Positions 17,712 to 25,874 of a DNA stretch of 64,000 nucleotides are shown here, in pieces. The notes under the pieces were generated by a model, which saw nothing but the letters and a program-made list of their open reading frames with translations, was not told the DNA's origin and searched no databases. Source of the DNA: Modestobacter sp. VKM Ac-2986. Its GTDB lineage: Bacteria > Actinomycetota > Actinomycetes > Mycobacteriales > Geodermatophilaceae. The stretch lies in assembly GCF_026967795.1 (NCBI RefSeq), contig NZ_JAPVBH010000003.1:558001-622000 (forward strand). The letters are read 5' to 3'. Both the position numbers and the translations under genes were made by a program. Position 1 is the first letter of the stretch; each line of letters starts with the position of its first letter.

Positions 17712-17986
17712 GCCTGCTCCTGCGGGTGGGTGGCCAGCGCCTCGACGTGGACGTCGAGCCACGGGGCCATCGGCAGCGACATCAGCGCGTCGTGCAGCGC
17801 GGCCGGGTCGGCGGCCTCGTAGAGGCCGATGGTCGCGTTGCGGCCGGGCACCCGCCACAACCGCTTGAGCACCCCGTCGGCGCGCAGCTCCATCGCCCGG
17901 GCGCGTTCTCCCGCCCGCAGCTCCGCGCGCTGCTGCGCCGGGGTGTCGGGCGGCAGCCGGTTCTCCGACCGGACCAGGAACTCCAC
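17708..17986 (-). CDS. Muconolactone delta-isomerase-like protein
   Basis: 92 residues, the length of CatC-type muconolactone isomerases, with the ferredoxin-like fold pattern: MEFLVRSENRLPP, an amphipathic helix with RAGERARAMELRADGVLKRLW, IGLYEAADPAALHDALMSLP and a short C-terminal tail. Muconolactone isomerase normally belongs to the intradiol beta-ketoadipate pathway. No intradiol dioxygenase or cycloisomerase is seen here, and the gene is tightly coupled to ligA (4-base overlap). It may therefore act on a lactone or hemiacetal formed from the LigAB product, which is inference. Confidence 0.75.
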   Translation of the reverse strand: MEFLVRSENRLPPDTPAQQRAELRAGERARAMELRADGVLKRLWRVPGRNATIGLYEAADPAALHDALMSLPMAPWLDVHVEALATHPQEQA

Positions 17987-17987
17987 G

Positions 17988-18725
17988 TCAGGTCTCCTCT
18001 CGTGCCGACGGGGCCGGCAGGGCGCCGGCGATGTCGGCCAGCACGCGGGCGAGCTCCGCGGGCGCGGTGACCATCGCCTCGTGACCGGTGGCGAGCTCGT
18101 GCACCGGCCAGCCCAGCGCCCGGGCCCGGTCGGCCTGGCCGGCGAAGACGCGCATCCAGTCGACGCACTCCACGAACGCGGCGGGCACGCCCTCGACCGC
18201 GCCGGTCAGGCGCAGCGGGTCGGTGTAGGTCCGCCACGGGTGCGGGGTGAGCTTCGGGAGCAGCCAGTCGACGTCGGCGGGGTCGGTCACGCCGAGCACC
18301 GACAGCTTGCGCACCGCCACGAGCCAGCCGAACCCCTGCTCGGCCGCGGACTGCGCCCAGTGGTGCTCGACGGTCCCGGGCAGCAGGTCGCGGGCGGACT
18401 CGCCGTCGGAGCCCACGAAGGCGTCCAGGTACACCCGCTGGGCGATCACGGCGGGGCGGCGGTCGGCGACCGCGGTCACCACCTGCCCGGCGTAGCTGTG
18501 CCCGACCAGGACGACGTCGGTCAGCCCCAGCACGTCGACCAGCCGGACGACGTCCTCGACGTGGGTCTCCAGCCCGACCAGCGGGGACAGCAGGTGCGCG
18601 CGCTCGGAGAGCCCGGTGAGCGTCGGCGCGTGCACGACGTGGCCGGCCGCGCGCAGCAGCGGGGCCACCCGGTCCCAGCACCACCCGCCGTGCCACGCCC
18701 CGTGCACCAGGACGAACGTGCTCAT
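17988..18725 (-). CDS. Alpha/beta hydrolase (EstC/methylesterase-like), Ser nucleophile
   Basis: 245 residues. It starts STFVLVHGAWHGGWCWDRV (HG oxyanion loop), the nucleophile elbow is VLVGHSYAGQV and the acid/His end reads ATGHEAMVTAP, as in plant-methylesterase/pyrethroid-hydrolase relatives. The ATG at 18725 is chosen because AGGAGG lies eight bases upstream; a GTG three codons earlier abuts that site. It leads the ligAB transcript with one base before the isomerase-like gene. It could hydrolyse an ester or lactone in the pathway; no direct evidence of substrate. Confidence 0.8.
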   Translation of the reverse strand: MSTFVLVHGAWHGGWCWDRVAPLLRAAGHVVHAPTLTGLSERAHLLSPLVGLETHVEDVVRLVDVLGLTDVVLVGHSYAGQVVTAVADRRPAVIAQRVYLDAFVGSDGESARDLLPGTVEHHWAQSAAEQGFGWLVAVRKLSVLGVTDPADVDWLLPKLTPHPWRTYTDPLRLTGAVEGVPAAFVECVDWMRVFAGQADRARALGWPVHELATGHEAMVTAPAELARVLADIAGALPAPSAREET

Positions 18726-18785
18726 CGTCGTCACCTCCTCGCGGTCACGGGCCTCCGGCCGGACGCCCGTGCACCCTGGCCGCCC

Positions 18786-18791
18786 ACGCTA
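18786..18791 (-). promoter_or_regulatory. Predicted -10 box (TAGCGT) for the hydrolase-isomerase-ligAB operon
   Basis: TAGCGT on the minus strand 60 bases before the hydrolase start. Exactly 19 bases upstream of it is CGATCC (within CATCGGGCCGATCC). The ferredoxin promoter at 19261 has the same CGATCC at the same 19-base spacing. Confidence 0.5.
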
Positions 18792-18897
18792 GGGACGGCG
18801 GCGCGCGACGGGATCGGCCCGATGTCATGGCCGGTCCACCGTCGCGACAGGGCGGGCCTACGTCATCCGTCGTGGTGCCGCCCCCGCGGTGCGCCGG

Positions 18898-19197
18898 TCA
18901 GAGGTCCAGCACCAGCCGGGGGCCCGCGGCGCGGGAGACGCAGATCATCATCGTCTCCCCCACCGTGCGCTCCTCCGCCGTCAGCACGCCGTCCCGGTGG
19001 TCGGGCGTGCCCTCCAGGACCCTGGTCTCGCACACCCCGCACCGTCCGTCGGCGCAGGCGGCCGGCACCTCCAGCCCGGCTGCCCGCACCGCCTCGAGCA
19101 CCGAGGAGGCCGGCGGGACGGCGAGGGAGATGCCGGCGACCGCGCAGACGACGTGCAGCGGGGCGAGGTCCGGGGCGCTCCCGGCAGTGGCGGTCAT
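18898..19197 (-). CDS. Stand-alone plant-type [2Fe-2S] ferredoxin
   Basis: 99 residues consisting only of a ferredoxin domain: AACADGRCGVCETRV gives C-x4-C-x2-C and the fourth Cys is in MMICVSRA. It matches the C-terminal domain of the reductase encoded at 5172-6155, sharing PDHRD and the C-terminal RLVLDL, so it probably arose from a PDR-type reductase. No flavin domain is attached. It may serve the local P450 or an oxygenase elsewhere. It has its own predicted promoter and lies 172 bases upstream of the hydrolase-ligAB operon. Confidence 0.85.
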   Translation of the reverse strand: MTATAGSAPDLAPLHVVCAVAGISLAVPPASSVLEAVRAAGLEVPAACADGRCGVCETRVLEGTPDHRDGVLTAEERTVGETMMICVSRAAGPRLVLDL

Positions 19198-19260
19198 GCG
19201 CGCCTCCTCCGTCGGGCGGCCGGCTCCGCGACGAGGTCCTGGGCTGCCCGACCGAGGGGA

Positions 19261-19266
19261 ACGCTA
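19261..19266 (-). promoter_or_regulatory. Predicted -10 box (TAGCGT) of the ferredoxin gene
   Basis: TAGCGT lies 63 bases before the ferredoxin start. CGATCC within CAAGCGGGCGATCC lies 19 bases upstream, matching the arrangement at 18786. Confidence 0.5.
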
Positions 19267-19320
19267 GGCGGCGGGGCCGGCCGGTGGATCGCCCGCTTGA
19301 CGGTGACCGGCGACGGCTGG

Positions 19321-19341
19321 TGTCGCGCTGCGCGCGCGACA
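19321..19341. terminator. Hairpin downstream of the response-regulator gene
   Basis: TGTCGCGC (19321-19328) pairs with GCGCGACA (19334-19341), 18 bases past the response-regulator stop. It probably ends the two-component transcript, though an operator role for the ferredoxin gene cannot be excluded. Confidence 0.5.
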
Positions 19342-19358
19342 TCTGACGCAGGGTCTCC

Positions 19359-20021
19359 TCACCGCGGCTGGACCAGCCCCTCCTTGACGGCCAGCAGCGC
19401 CGCCTGCGTGCGCGAGGTGAGCCCGACCTTGGCGAGCAGGTGGCTGACGTGCGTGCGGGCCGTCCGCTCGCTGATGACCAGGTGCTCGGCGATGTCCTTG
19501 TTGGACCGGCCCTCCGCCACCAGGATGAGCACCTCCTTCTCCCGGGCGGTCAGCACGCCCAGGCCGGTCCGCGGCGCCCGGATCTCCTGGGTCAGCCGCC
19601 GGGTGACCGCCGCGTCGAGGAAGACCTCGTCCCGGACCGCCGCCCGCAGCGCCGCGTCGACCTCGGCCGGCCCGGCGTCCTTGAGCAGGTACCCCGACGC
19701 CCCGCTCGCCAGCGCCGCGTGCACCCGCTCGGTCTCCCCGAAGCTGGTCAGGATCACCACCTTCAGCTGCGGGTACCGCCGGAGCACCTCCGCGGTCGCG
19801 GTCACCCCGTCCATGCCGGGCATCTGCAGGTCCATCAGGACGACGTCGGGCAGCTCCCCGTGCGCCGACGCCCGGGCCAGGCGGTCCAGCGCCTCCTGCC
19901 CGTCCGCGGCCTCGTCGGCCACCTCGACGTCGGCGAGGGCCTCGAGGTAGGCGATCACGCCGCGGCGCACGACCGAGTGGTCGTCGACCACCAGGACCCG
20001 GATCGGGTGCGGGACGGTCAC
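19359..20021 (-). CDS. NarL/LuxR-family response regulator
   Basis: 220 residues: receiver domain (about 7-125) with acidic pocket VVDDHS, phospho-acceptor Asp64 in VVLMDLQMPG and Lys in YLLKDAG, then a LuxR-type helix-turn-helix (about 150-215: LTAREKEVLILVAEGRSNKDIA). The GTG start has GGAGG eight bases upstream and overlaps the kinase stop by 4 bases. With the kinase it forms a two-component system embedded between the ligAB and metF-folD blocks. Control of these genes is the natural guess. Confidence 0.92.
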   Translation of the reverse strand: MTVPHPIRVLVVDDHSVVRRGVIAYLEALADVEVADEAADGQEALDRLARASAHGELPDVVLMDLQMPGMDGVTATAEVLRRYPQLKVVILTSFGETERVHAALASGASGYLLKDAGPAEVDAALRAAVRDEVFLDAAVTRRLTQEIRAPRTGLGVLTAREKEVLILVAEGRSNKDIAEHLVISERTARTHVSHLLAKVGLTSRTQAALLAVKEGLVQPR

Positions 20022-21622
20022 GGCGCGACCTCCGGGTCCGCCGGCGTCACCAGGAGGGTGGTCGGGAACGGCAGGCTCAGCAGCACGCTCGTCCCCCCGT
20101 CCGCCGGTTGCCGCACCCGGACGGCGCCGCCCCACCGGGCCGCGCGCTCCCGCATCACGGTCATCCCGAAGCCGCTGGACGCGCAGTTCCCGGCCCAGGC
20201 CGGGCCGGCCGGACCGTCCGGGGTGCCCAACCCGCGGCCGTCGTCGGTCACCTCGGCGACGAGCCGGCGGCGACGGCCGTGCGGCGCCACCGCGAGCCGC
20301 ACCTGGACGGCGGAGGCGTCGGCGTGCTTGACGGTGTTGTGCAGCGCCTCGGCGATGACGCGGTAGACGTCCTCCAGCAGCGCGGGGTCCAGCCCGGCCA
20401 GCTCACCGGCGGCGTCGTCGAGCTCCAGGGTGACCGGCAGGCCGGTGCGGGCCGCGGTGGTGTCGACCAGGGACCGGACCGCCGGGGCGAGCCCACCGGC
20501 CGTGGCCGCCGCCGGCCGCAGCTCCACCACCATGCCGCGCAGGTCGGCCAGCACGTCCTGGGCGGCGCTGCTCAGGTCGTCGGCCACCTGCGCCACCTCC
20601 GCAGGCGTCGGCGGCAGCCCGCGCGCGACGAGGACCTCCAGCGAGCGCGCCTGCATCATCATCGAGAACACCTGCTGGACCACCGAGTCGTGCAGGTCAC
20701 GGGCCAGCTTCTGGCGCTCCTCGCGGCGGGCGACGTCGCGCTCCCACTCCAGCAGCGCGGCGTGGTCGACGGCCATCGCGGCCTGCTCGGCCATCGCCAG
20801 CAGGAACTCCAGCTCGGTGTCCCCGACGACCCGGCCGGGGGCGAAGAAGGCGTTGAGGATGCCGACCGGCTCGCCGCGGGCGAGCAGGGGGACGCTGACG
20901 AACCAGTCCCAGCGGGGATGGCGCATCAGCTGCTGCAGCGGCGCCCACGCCGGGTCGGCCATGACGGCGTCGTACCGGTCCGCGGCGATGACCGGCTGCC
21001 GGGACTCCAGCGCCTCGAGCATCATCAGCCGGGCGCCCAGCGCGCGGCACTCCATGAGCTTGTCGAAGAAGTCGGTGGAGCGCCGGAAGCCGGCGGCCCC
21101 CACCACGTGCAGCCGGTCCCCCGTCGCGTTGACCGTGAGCACCTGGACGGCGGCGATCGCGTCCGAGCGCGCCACCTCCTGAGCCAGCACCTCCAGGGTG
21201 CCGACCAGGGAGCGTTTGGACGCGACGCTGGAGGCGGCCGCGGCGATCGCGGCCAGCCGCCGCTCGCGCAGCCGGCTCAGGGTGACGTCGCGGAAGGAGA
21301 CGACCCACCGCTGCTGGCCGGGGACGCGGGACAGGACGTAGCTGAACTCGCGCCGCTGGCCGGTCACCGGCTCCCAGGCGACGGTCAGCTCGCCGGACCG
21401 CCCGCTGCCCGCCGCGTCCTGCGGGGACGCGAAGGGCGAGGGCGCACCCGCCACCCGGTCCGGGTCCAGGTCGCACAGCACCACCGCGGCGGTGTTGGCC
21501 TCGACGAAGCGGGCGTCGGCGTCGATGACCGCCAGCCCGTCCGGGGCGTGCCGCACCACGTCCTCGGCCGCGACGACCGGACCGGTCCCCGTGCCGACGG
21601 TCAGCTGCCCTGCTGTCTCCAT
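20018..21622 (-). CDS. PAS-GAF sensor histidine kinase (NarX/DevS-like output)
   Basis: 534 residues, no transmembrane segment, so cytosolic. A PAS domain (about 18-115) is followed by a GAF domain (about 135-290), a HisKA_3 dimerisation region with phospho-acceptor His311 in KLARDLHDSVVQQ, and a HATPase_c domain (N-box EALHNTVKHA, G-boxes DDGRGLG and GFGM). The ATG at 21620-21622 is preceded by AGAGGTGGGG. PAS and GAF domains often bind small aromatics or heme. Which signal is sensed is open, but the position makes an aromatic or redox cue likely. Confidence 0.9.
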   Translation of the reverse strand: METAGQLTVGTGTGPVVAAEDVVRHAPDGLAVIDADARFVEANTAAVVLCDLDPDRVAGAPSPFASPQDAAGSGRSGELTVAWEPVTGQRREFSYVLSRVPGQQRWVVSFRDVTLSRLRERRLAAIAAAASSVASKRSLVGTLEVLAQEVARSDAIAAVQVLTVNATGDRLHVVGAAGFRRSTDFFDKLMECRALGARLMMLEALESRQPVIAADRYDAVMADPAWAPLQQLMRHPRWDWFVSVPLLARGEPVGILNAFFAPGRVVGDTELEFLLAMAEQAAMAVDHAALLEWERDVARREERQKLARDLHDSVVQQVFSMMMQARSLEVLVARGLPPTPAEVAQVADDLSSAAQDVLADLRGMVVELRPAAATAGGLAPAVRSLVDTTAARTGLPVTLELDDAAGELAGLDPALLEDVYRVIAEALHNTVKHADASAVQVRLAVAPHGRRRRLVAEVTDDGRGLGTPDGPAGPAWAGNCASSGFGMTVMRERAARWGGAVRVRQPADGGTSVLLSLPFPTTLLVTPADPEVAP

Positions 21623-21979
21623 GCGCCCCACCTCTCCACGCGGCTCCGTTGTCGCGAGACCCAGCAGTGGCCCAGGCCACCCCGCGACGATCCTGACACC
21701 CTCGCACCCCGGTGCCCAGTGGCCGGGGTCCCGGTGCACGCCCTCCCCCCGACGGACCGGGCGCCGGCCCGGTGGGCGACCCGGGGCACGGCCCGGGAGA
21801 CCGCGACCATTGACGTACGTCCGGCGACCGAACCGGTGCCGCAGGTGCCGTCATGTCACCGTCCCGCCCTGGACGTGGCCCAGGTCACCATGGTCGTCGG
21901 GGTGGACGACGTCCCGGCAGCGCCGCCGGCGACGTCGTCCCCACCGCGACCACCCCCACCGGGCAGAGGGAGACACCAC
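21623..21979. other. 357-base divergent control region between the histidine kinase and metF genes
   Basis: No gene supported. TTGACGTACGTCCGGCGACC (21810-21829) could supply a -35 hexamer toward metF and resembles the element upstream of ligM at 12357. No clear TANNNT box at standard spacing was found for metF. Confidence 0.45.
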
Positions 21980-22843
21980 GTGAAGCGTGTGCTGACCGTC
22001 CGCGACGGAGCCACGCGGGAGGCGCTGAGGCGGGCGGTCACCGACGTCGGCTTCGAGGTGATCCCGTTCAAGAAGACCGAGCAGGCCGTGCTCGACCACG
22101 TGCCCCGGGACGTCGCCCTGACCGTGACCGCGTCGCCGGCCAAGGGGCAGGACGCCACCGTCGACCTGGCCGTGGCGCTGGCAGGCCACGGCTACGCGGT
22201 GTCCCCGCACCTGTCGGCCCGCCAGGTCCGCGACCGCGCCCACCTGGCCGACGTCCTGGCCCGCTGCCGGGAGGCCGGCATCACCGGCGTCTTCGTCGTC
22301 GGCGGGGACCCCAGCGAGGAGGACACCGGCTTCGCCGACGCCCACGCGCTGCTGGTCGCCATGCACGAGATCGGCCACTCCTTCACCGACATCGGCATCG
22401 GCGGGCACCCCGAGGGGCACCCCAACGCCCCGGACGAGCTGCTCTTCGGGGCGCTGCTGGCCAAGGCGCCGCTGGCCACGCACATCACCACCCAGATCGT
22501 GTTCGACCCGAAGGTGATCCTGACCTGGGCGCGCGAGCTGGTCGCCCGTGGGATCGACCTGCCGGTGCACGTGGGCGTGCCCGGCGCGGTGCACCGGCAG
22601 AAGCTGATGCGCGTCTCCGGCGGGCTGGGCATCGGGGAGTCGGCGAAGTTCCTCAAGAAGCAGCAGAACCTGCTGTGGCGGTTCTTCATCCCCGGCGGCT
22701 ACAGCCCCGACAAGATCATCCGTGGGCTGGCCCCGCACATCGGCAAGCCGGACAACCACCTCCACGGCTTCCACGTCTTCACCTTCAACGACCTGGAGCC
22801 GACCGAGGCCTGGCGGCAGCAGATGCTGCGGGACCTTGCCTGA
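21980..22843 (+). CDS. metF: Methylenetetrahydrofolate reductase-family protein (MetF type)
   Basis: 287 residues, a TIM-barrel flavoprotein of the MTHFR family. Visible blocks are FEVIPFKKTEQ, ALTVTASPAKGQDATVD, GVFVVGGDPS, IGIGGHPEGHPN, THITTQIVFDP and HVGVPGAV, corresponding to the Glu/substrate, FAD and folate loops. The GTG start has GAGGGAG seven bases upstream. In the Sphingobium vanillate cluster metF sits with ligM and oxidises 5-methyl-THF to 5,10-methylene-THF. The same role fits here, although classical MetF runs the other way for methionine. It leads a tightly packed one-carbon and folate operon. Confidence 0.87.
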   Translation: MKRVLTVRDGATREALRRAVTDVGFEVIPFKKTEQAVLDHVPRDVALTVTASPAKGQDATVDLAVALAGHGYAVSPHLSARQVRDRAHLADVLARCREAGITGVFVVGGDPSEEDTGFADAHALLVAMHEIGHSFTDIGIGGHPEGHPNAPDELLFGALLAKAPLATHITTQIVFDPKVILTWARELVARGIDLPVHVGVPGAVHRQKLMRVSGGLGIGESAKFLKKQQNLLWRFFIPGGYSPDKIIRGLAPHIGKPDNHLHGFHVFTFNDLEPTEAWRQQMLRDLA

Positions 22844-22894
22844 CCCCCGCGGCGGCGGACACGCCGCCGGCCCCGACCGGTGGAGGGAGACCCG

Positions 22895-23758
22895 GTGACC
22901 GCACGGCTGATCGACGGCACCGCCGTGGCGCGCGGGGTGCGGGCCGACGTCGGACGCCGGGTGGCCGAACTCGTGGCCGCCGGCGGGACCGCCCCCGGGC
23001 TGGCCACCGTGCTCATCGGCGACGACCCCGCCTCGGAGGTCTACGTCCGCAACAAGCGCCGGCTGTGCACCGAGGCCGGGATGGCCGACCTGCACCGGCA
23101 CCTGCCCGGCGACGTCGACCAGGCCACCGTCGCCGCGCTGCTGGACGAGCTGGCCGCCGACCCAGCGGTGTCGGGCATCCTGCTGCAGCTGCCGGTGCCC
23201 GCCCACCTGGACGCCGAAGCGCTGCTGGGCCGCATCCCGGCGGAGAAGGACGTCGACGGGCTGACCACGGCCAACGCCGGGCTGCTCGCCCAGGGCCGGC
23301 CCGGGCTGCGGCCGTGCACCCCGGCGGGCGTGATGGCGCTGCTGGCCGAGCAGGAGGTCGCGCTGTCCGGCGCGGAGGCGGTGGTGGTCGGCCGCTCGGT
23401 GCTGGTCGGCCGGCCGATGGCGCAGCTGCTGCTGGCCGCGGACGCCACGGTGACCATCGCTCACTCCCGCACCCGCGACCTGGCCGCGGTCTGCCGGCGC
23501 GCCGACGTGCTGGTGGTCGCCGCCGGCATCCCGGGGCTGGTCGGGGCCGACGCGGTCAAGCCCGGCGCGACCGTCGTCGACGTCGGCATCCACCGGACCG
23601 AGCAGGGCCTGCGCGGGGACGTCGAGTTCGCCGCGGTGGCGGAGGTGGCCGGGGCGGTCACGCCGGTGCCCGGCGGGGTCGGCCCGATGACGATCGCGAT
23701 GCTGCTGGCCAACACCCTCACCGCCGCCACGGTCCAGCAGGGCCGCCCGAGCCGATGA
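22895..23758 (+). CDS. folD: Bifunctional methylene-THF dehydrogenase/methenyl-THF cyclohydrolase
   Basis: 287 residues. FolD hallmarks are present: ASEVYVRNKRRLCTEAG with the catalytic Lys, GILLQLPVPAHLD, PAEKDVDGLTTANAG, CTPAGVMALL, the NADP loop VVVGRSVLVGRPMAQLLL and VTPVPGGVGPMTIAMLLANT at the end. It converts 5,10-methylene-THF to 10-formyl-THF. The GTG with GGAGG upstream is chosen over another GTG five codons earlier. It ends in an ATGA overlap with pabB, so it is translationally coupled to folate synthesis genes. Confidence 0.95.
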   Translation: MTARLIDGTAVARGVRADVGRRVAELVAAGGTAPGLATVLIGDDPASEVYVRNKRRLCTEAGMADLHRHLPGDVDQATVAALLDELAADPAVSGILLQLPVPAHLDAEALLGRIPAEKDVDGLTTANAGLLAQGRPGLRPCTPAGVMALLAEQEVALSGAEAVVVGRSVLVGRPMAQLLLAADATVTIAHSRTRDLAAVCRRADVLVVAAGIPGLVGADAVKPGATVVDVGIHRTEQGLRGDVEFAAVAEVAGAVTPVPGGVGPMTIAMLLANTLTAATVQQGRPSR

Positions 23759-24930
23759 CCGGCCCGTGGGCGCGCTTCGACGACCTGGTCACGGGGGTGT
23801 CGCTGCGCTGCCCACCGCCGTCCCGGGTGCTCACCGCGGTGGACCCGGCCGAGGTCGCCGGCGTCCTGCAGGAGGTGCACGAGGCGACCGAGGCCGGCAG
23901 CTGGGCCTTCGGCCACGTCGGCTACGAAGCCGCGTCCGGGCTGGACCCGCAGCTGCCCGGCGCCCCGTCGGCACCCGGCGGGCTGCCGCTGGTGTGGTTC
24001 GGGCTGTGCGGCGAGCCGGTCGCGGTCGCGCCGCCCGCCCTGCCGGAGGACGCCGGACCGCGACCCGCGCCGTGGCGCCCGGACTGGACCGACGCCGAGC
24101 ACGCCCGCGCGGTGGGCGTCGTCCGGGCGCACATCGCTGCCGGCGAGACCTACCAGTGCAACCTCACCGACCGGCTGCGCTCCACCGTCCCCGGCGACGT
24201 CGAGCAGCTGTACACCCGGCTCGCCCTCGCCCAGCGTGGTGCGTACAACGCCTTCCTCGACCTCGGCCGGCACGTCGTGGCCAGCGCCAGCCCGGAACTG
24301 TTCTTCGAGTGGACCGGTGACGTGGTGCGGACCCGGCCGATGAAGGGCACCGCGCCCCGTGGCCGGACGCCCGCCGAGGACGGCGAGCGCAGCCGCGCGC
24401 TGCTGGCCAGCGACAAGGAGCGGGCCGAGAACCTCATGATCGTCGACCTGCTGCGCAACGACCTGGGCCGGGTGGCCGAGGTCGGCAGCGTCGTGGTCGA
24501 CGAGCTGTTCACCCTGGAGCGCTACCCCACCGTCTGGCAGCTGACCTCGCAGGTGAGCGCCCGCACCCGGCCGGGCACCGGGCTGCTGGAGCTGTTCGGC
24601 GCGCTCTTCCCGTGCGGGTCGGTCACCGGCGCGCCCAAGCGCCGCACCATGCAGCTGATCGACGAGCTGGAGCCCACGCCGCGGGGCGTCTACTGCGGCG
24701 CCGTGGGCCTGGTCGCACCCCCGACCGCACCGGTCCGCGCCCGGTTCTCCGTGGCCATCCGGACCGCCGTGGTCGACCGCAGCACCGGCGCGGCCGTGTA
24801 CGGGGCCGGCGGCGGGATCACCTGGGGGTCGCAAGCCGCGGCGGAGCGGGCCGAGCTGCTGGCCAAGGCCGCCGTGCTGACCCACGACGGAGCCGGGCAG
24901 CGCGAGCCGGTCCCGGTGGGCGGCCGGTGA
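23755..24930 (+). CDS. pabB: Aminodeoxychorismate synthase component I (para-aminobenzoate synthase)
   Basis: 391 residues of the chorismate-binding fold: GETYQCNLTDRL, FLDLGRHVVASASPELFF, RPMKGTAPRGRTPAEDGE with the catalytic Lys, DLLRNDLGRV, LFPCGSVTGAPKRRTM and GVYCGAVGLV. The PIKGT-like motif reads RPMKGT, as expected for PabB, and the N-terminal region is short. It aminates chorismate to 4-amino-4-deoxychorismate with glutamine-derived ammonia from a PabA subunit not seen here. It overlaps folD and folP by 4 bases on each side. The presence of folate-building genes inside a demethylase cluster is unusual. Confidence 0.92.
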   Translation: MTGPWARFDDLVTGVSLRCPPPSRVLTAVDPAEVAGVLQEVHEATEAGSWAFGHVGYEAASGLDPQLPGAPSAPGGLPLVWFGLCGEPVAVAPPALPEDAGPRPAPWRPDWTDAEHARAVGVVRAHIAAGETYQCNLTDRLRSTVPGDVEQLYTRLALAQRGAYNAFLDLGRHVVASASPELFFEWTGDVVRTRPMKGTAPRGRTPAEDGERSRALLASDKERAENLMIVDLLRNDLGRVAEVGSVVVDELFTLERYPTVWQLTSQVSARTRPGTGLLELFGALFPCGSVTGAPKRRTMQLIDELEPTPRGVYCGAVGLVAPPTAPVRARFSVAIRTAVVDRSTGAAVYGAGGGITWGSQAAAERAELLAKAAVLTHDGAGQREPVPVGGR

Positions 24931-25874
24931 CCGCGCACCGCGGCGCCGAGCTCGCCCGGCCCGGCCGCTGCGTGGTGATCGGGGTCCTCAACGTCACGCC
25001 TGACTCCTTCTCCGACGGTGGCCGGCACGACACCGTCGACGCCGCCGTCGCGCACGGGCTGGGCATGGTCGCCGCCGGGGCCGACTACGTCGACGTGGGC
25101 GGGGAGTCGACCCGCCCCGGCGCCGACCGGGTGGCCGCCGAGGAGGAGCTGCACCGGGTGCTGCCCGTGGTGACCGAGCTGGCCCGCGCCGGGGTCTCCG
25201 TCAGCGTCGACACCACCCGGTCGCAGGTGGCCGCCGCCGCCCTGGCCGCCGGCGCGGTGCTGGTCAACGACGTCAGCGGCGGCCTGGCCGACCCGGCGAT
25301 GGCCGCCGTCGTCGCCGACGCCGGCGTCCCCTGGGTGCTCATGCACCGCCGGGGCGACAGCCGCGACATGTACGCGCAGGCGAGCTACCGCGACGTGGTC
25401 GCCGAGGTGCGCCGCGAGCTGTGCCGGCGGGTCGACGCCGCACTCGCCGCGGGGGTGGACGCCGACCGCGTCGTCGTCGACCCCGGCCTGGGGTTCGCCA
25501 AGCTGCCCGAGCACGACCTCGCGCTGCTGGCCGGCCTGGACGCGGTCACCGGCCTGGGCCTGCCGGTGCTGGTCGGCGCCTCCCGCAAGCGCTTCCTCGG
25601 CGCGGTGCTCAGCGCCGCGGACGGGCGCACCCGCACCCCGCTGGAGCGCGACAGCGCCACGCTGGCCACCACCGTGCTGGCCGCCTCGGCCGGCGCCTGG
25701 GGCGTGCGCGTGCACGACGTCGCCGGCAGCGCCGACGCCGTCCGGGTCCTGGCCGCCGTCGCCGCGGCGGCCCCGGAGCCGGCCTCCCCCACAGACCTGG
25801 CGCACGCGCGCCGACCCGGGGGCCTCGTGACCCCGGTGCACACGGACGACACAGAGAGGTGGCGATCGGCATGA
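24927..25874 (+). CDS. folP: Dihydropteroate synthase
   Basis: 315 residues. Signature motifs are VIGVLNVTPDSFSDGG, VDVGGESTRPGA, VLVNDVSGG, WVLMHRRG, DPGLGFAK and VLVGASRKRFLG, all pterin- or PABA-contacting loops of DHPS. It condenses PABA with dihydropterin pyrophosphate. The GTG overlaps pabB by 4 bases; the C-terminal ~35 residues after LAAVAAAAP extend beyond the usual end. The stop overlaps the aldehyde dehydrogenase start. FolB/FolK/FolE are absent from the window, so this is a partial folate branch and probably an extra copy (inference). Confidence 0.94.
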   Translation: MTAHRGAELARPGRCVVIGVLNVTPDSFSDGGRHDTVDAAVAHGLGMVAAGADYVDVGGESTRPGADRVAAEEELHRVLPVVTELARAGVSVSVDTTRSQVAAAALAAGAVLVNDVSGGLADPAMAAVVADAGVPWVLMHRRGDSRDMYAQASYRDVVAEVRRELCRRVDAALAAGVDADRVVVDPGLGFAKLPEHDLALLAGLDAVTGLGLPVLVGASRKRFLGAVLSAADGRTRTPLERDSATLATTVLAASAGAWGVRVHDVAGSADAVRVLAAVAAAAPEPASPTDLAHARRPGGLVTPVHTDDTERWRSA

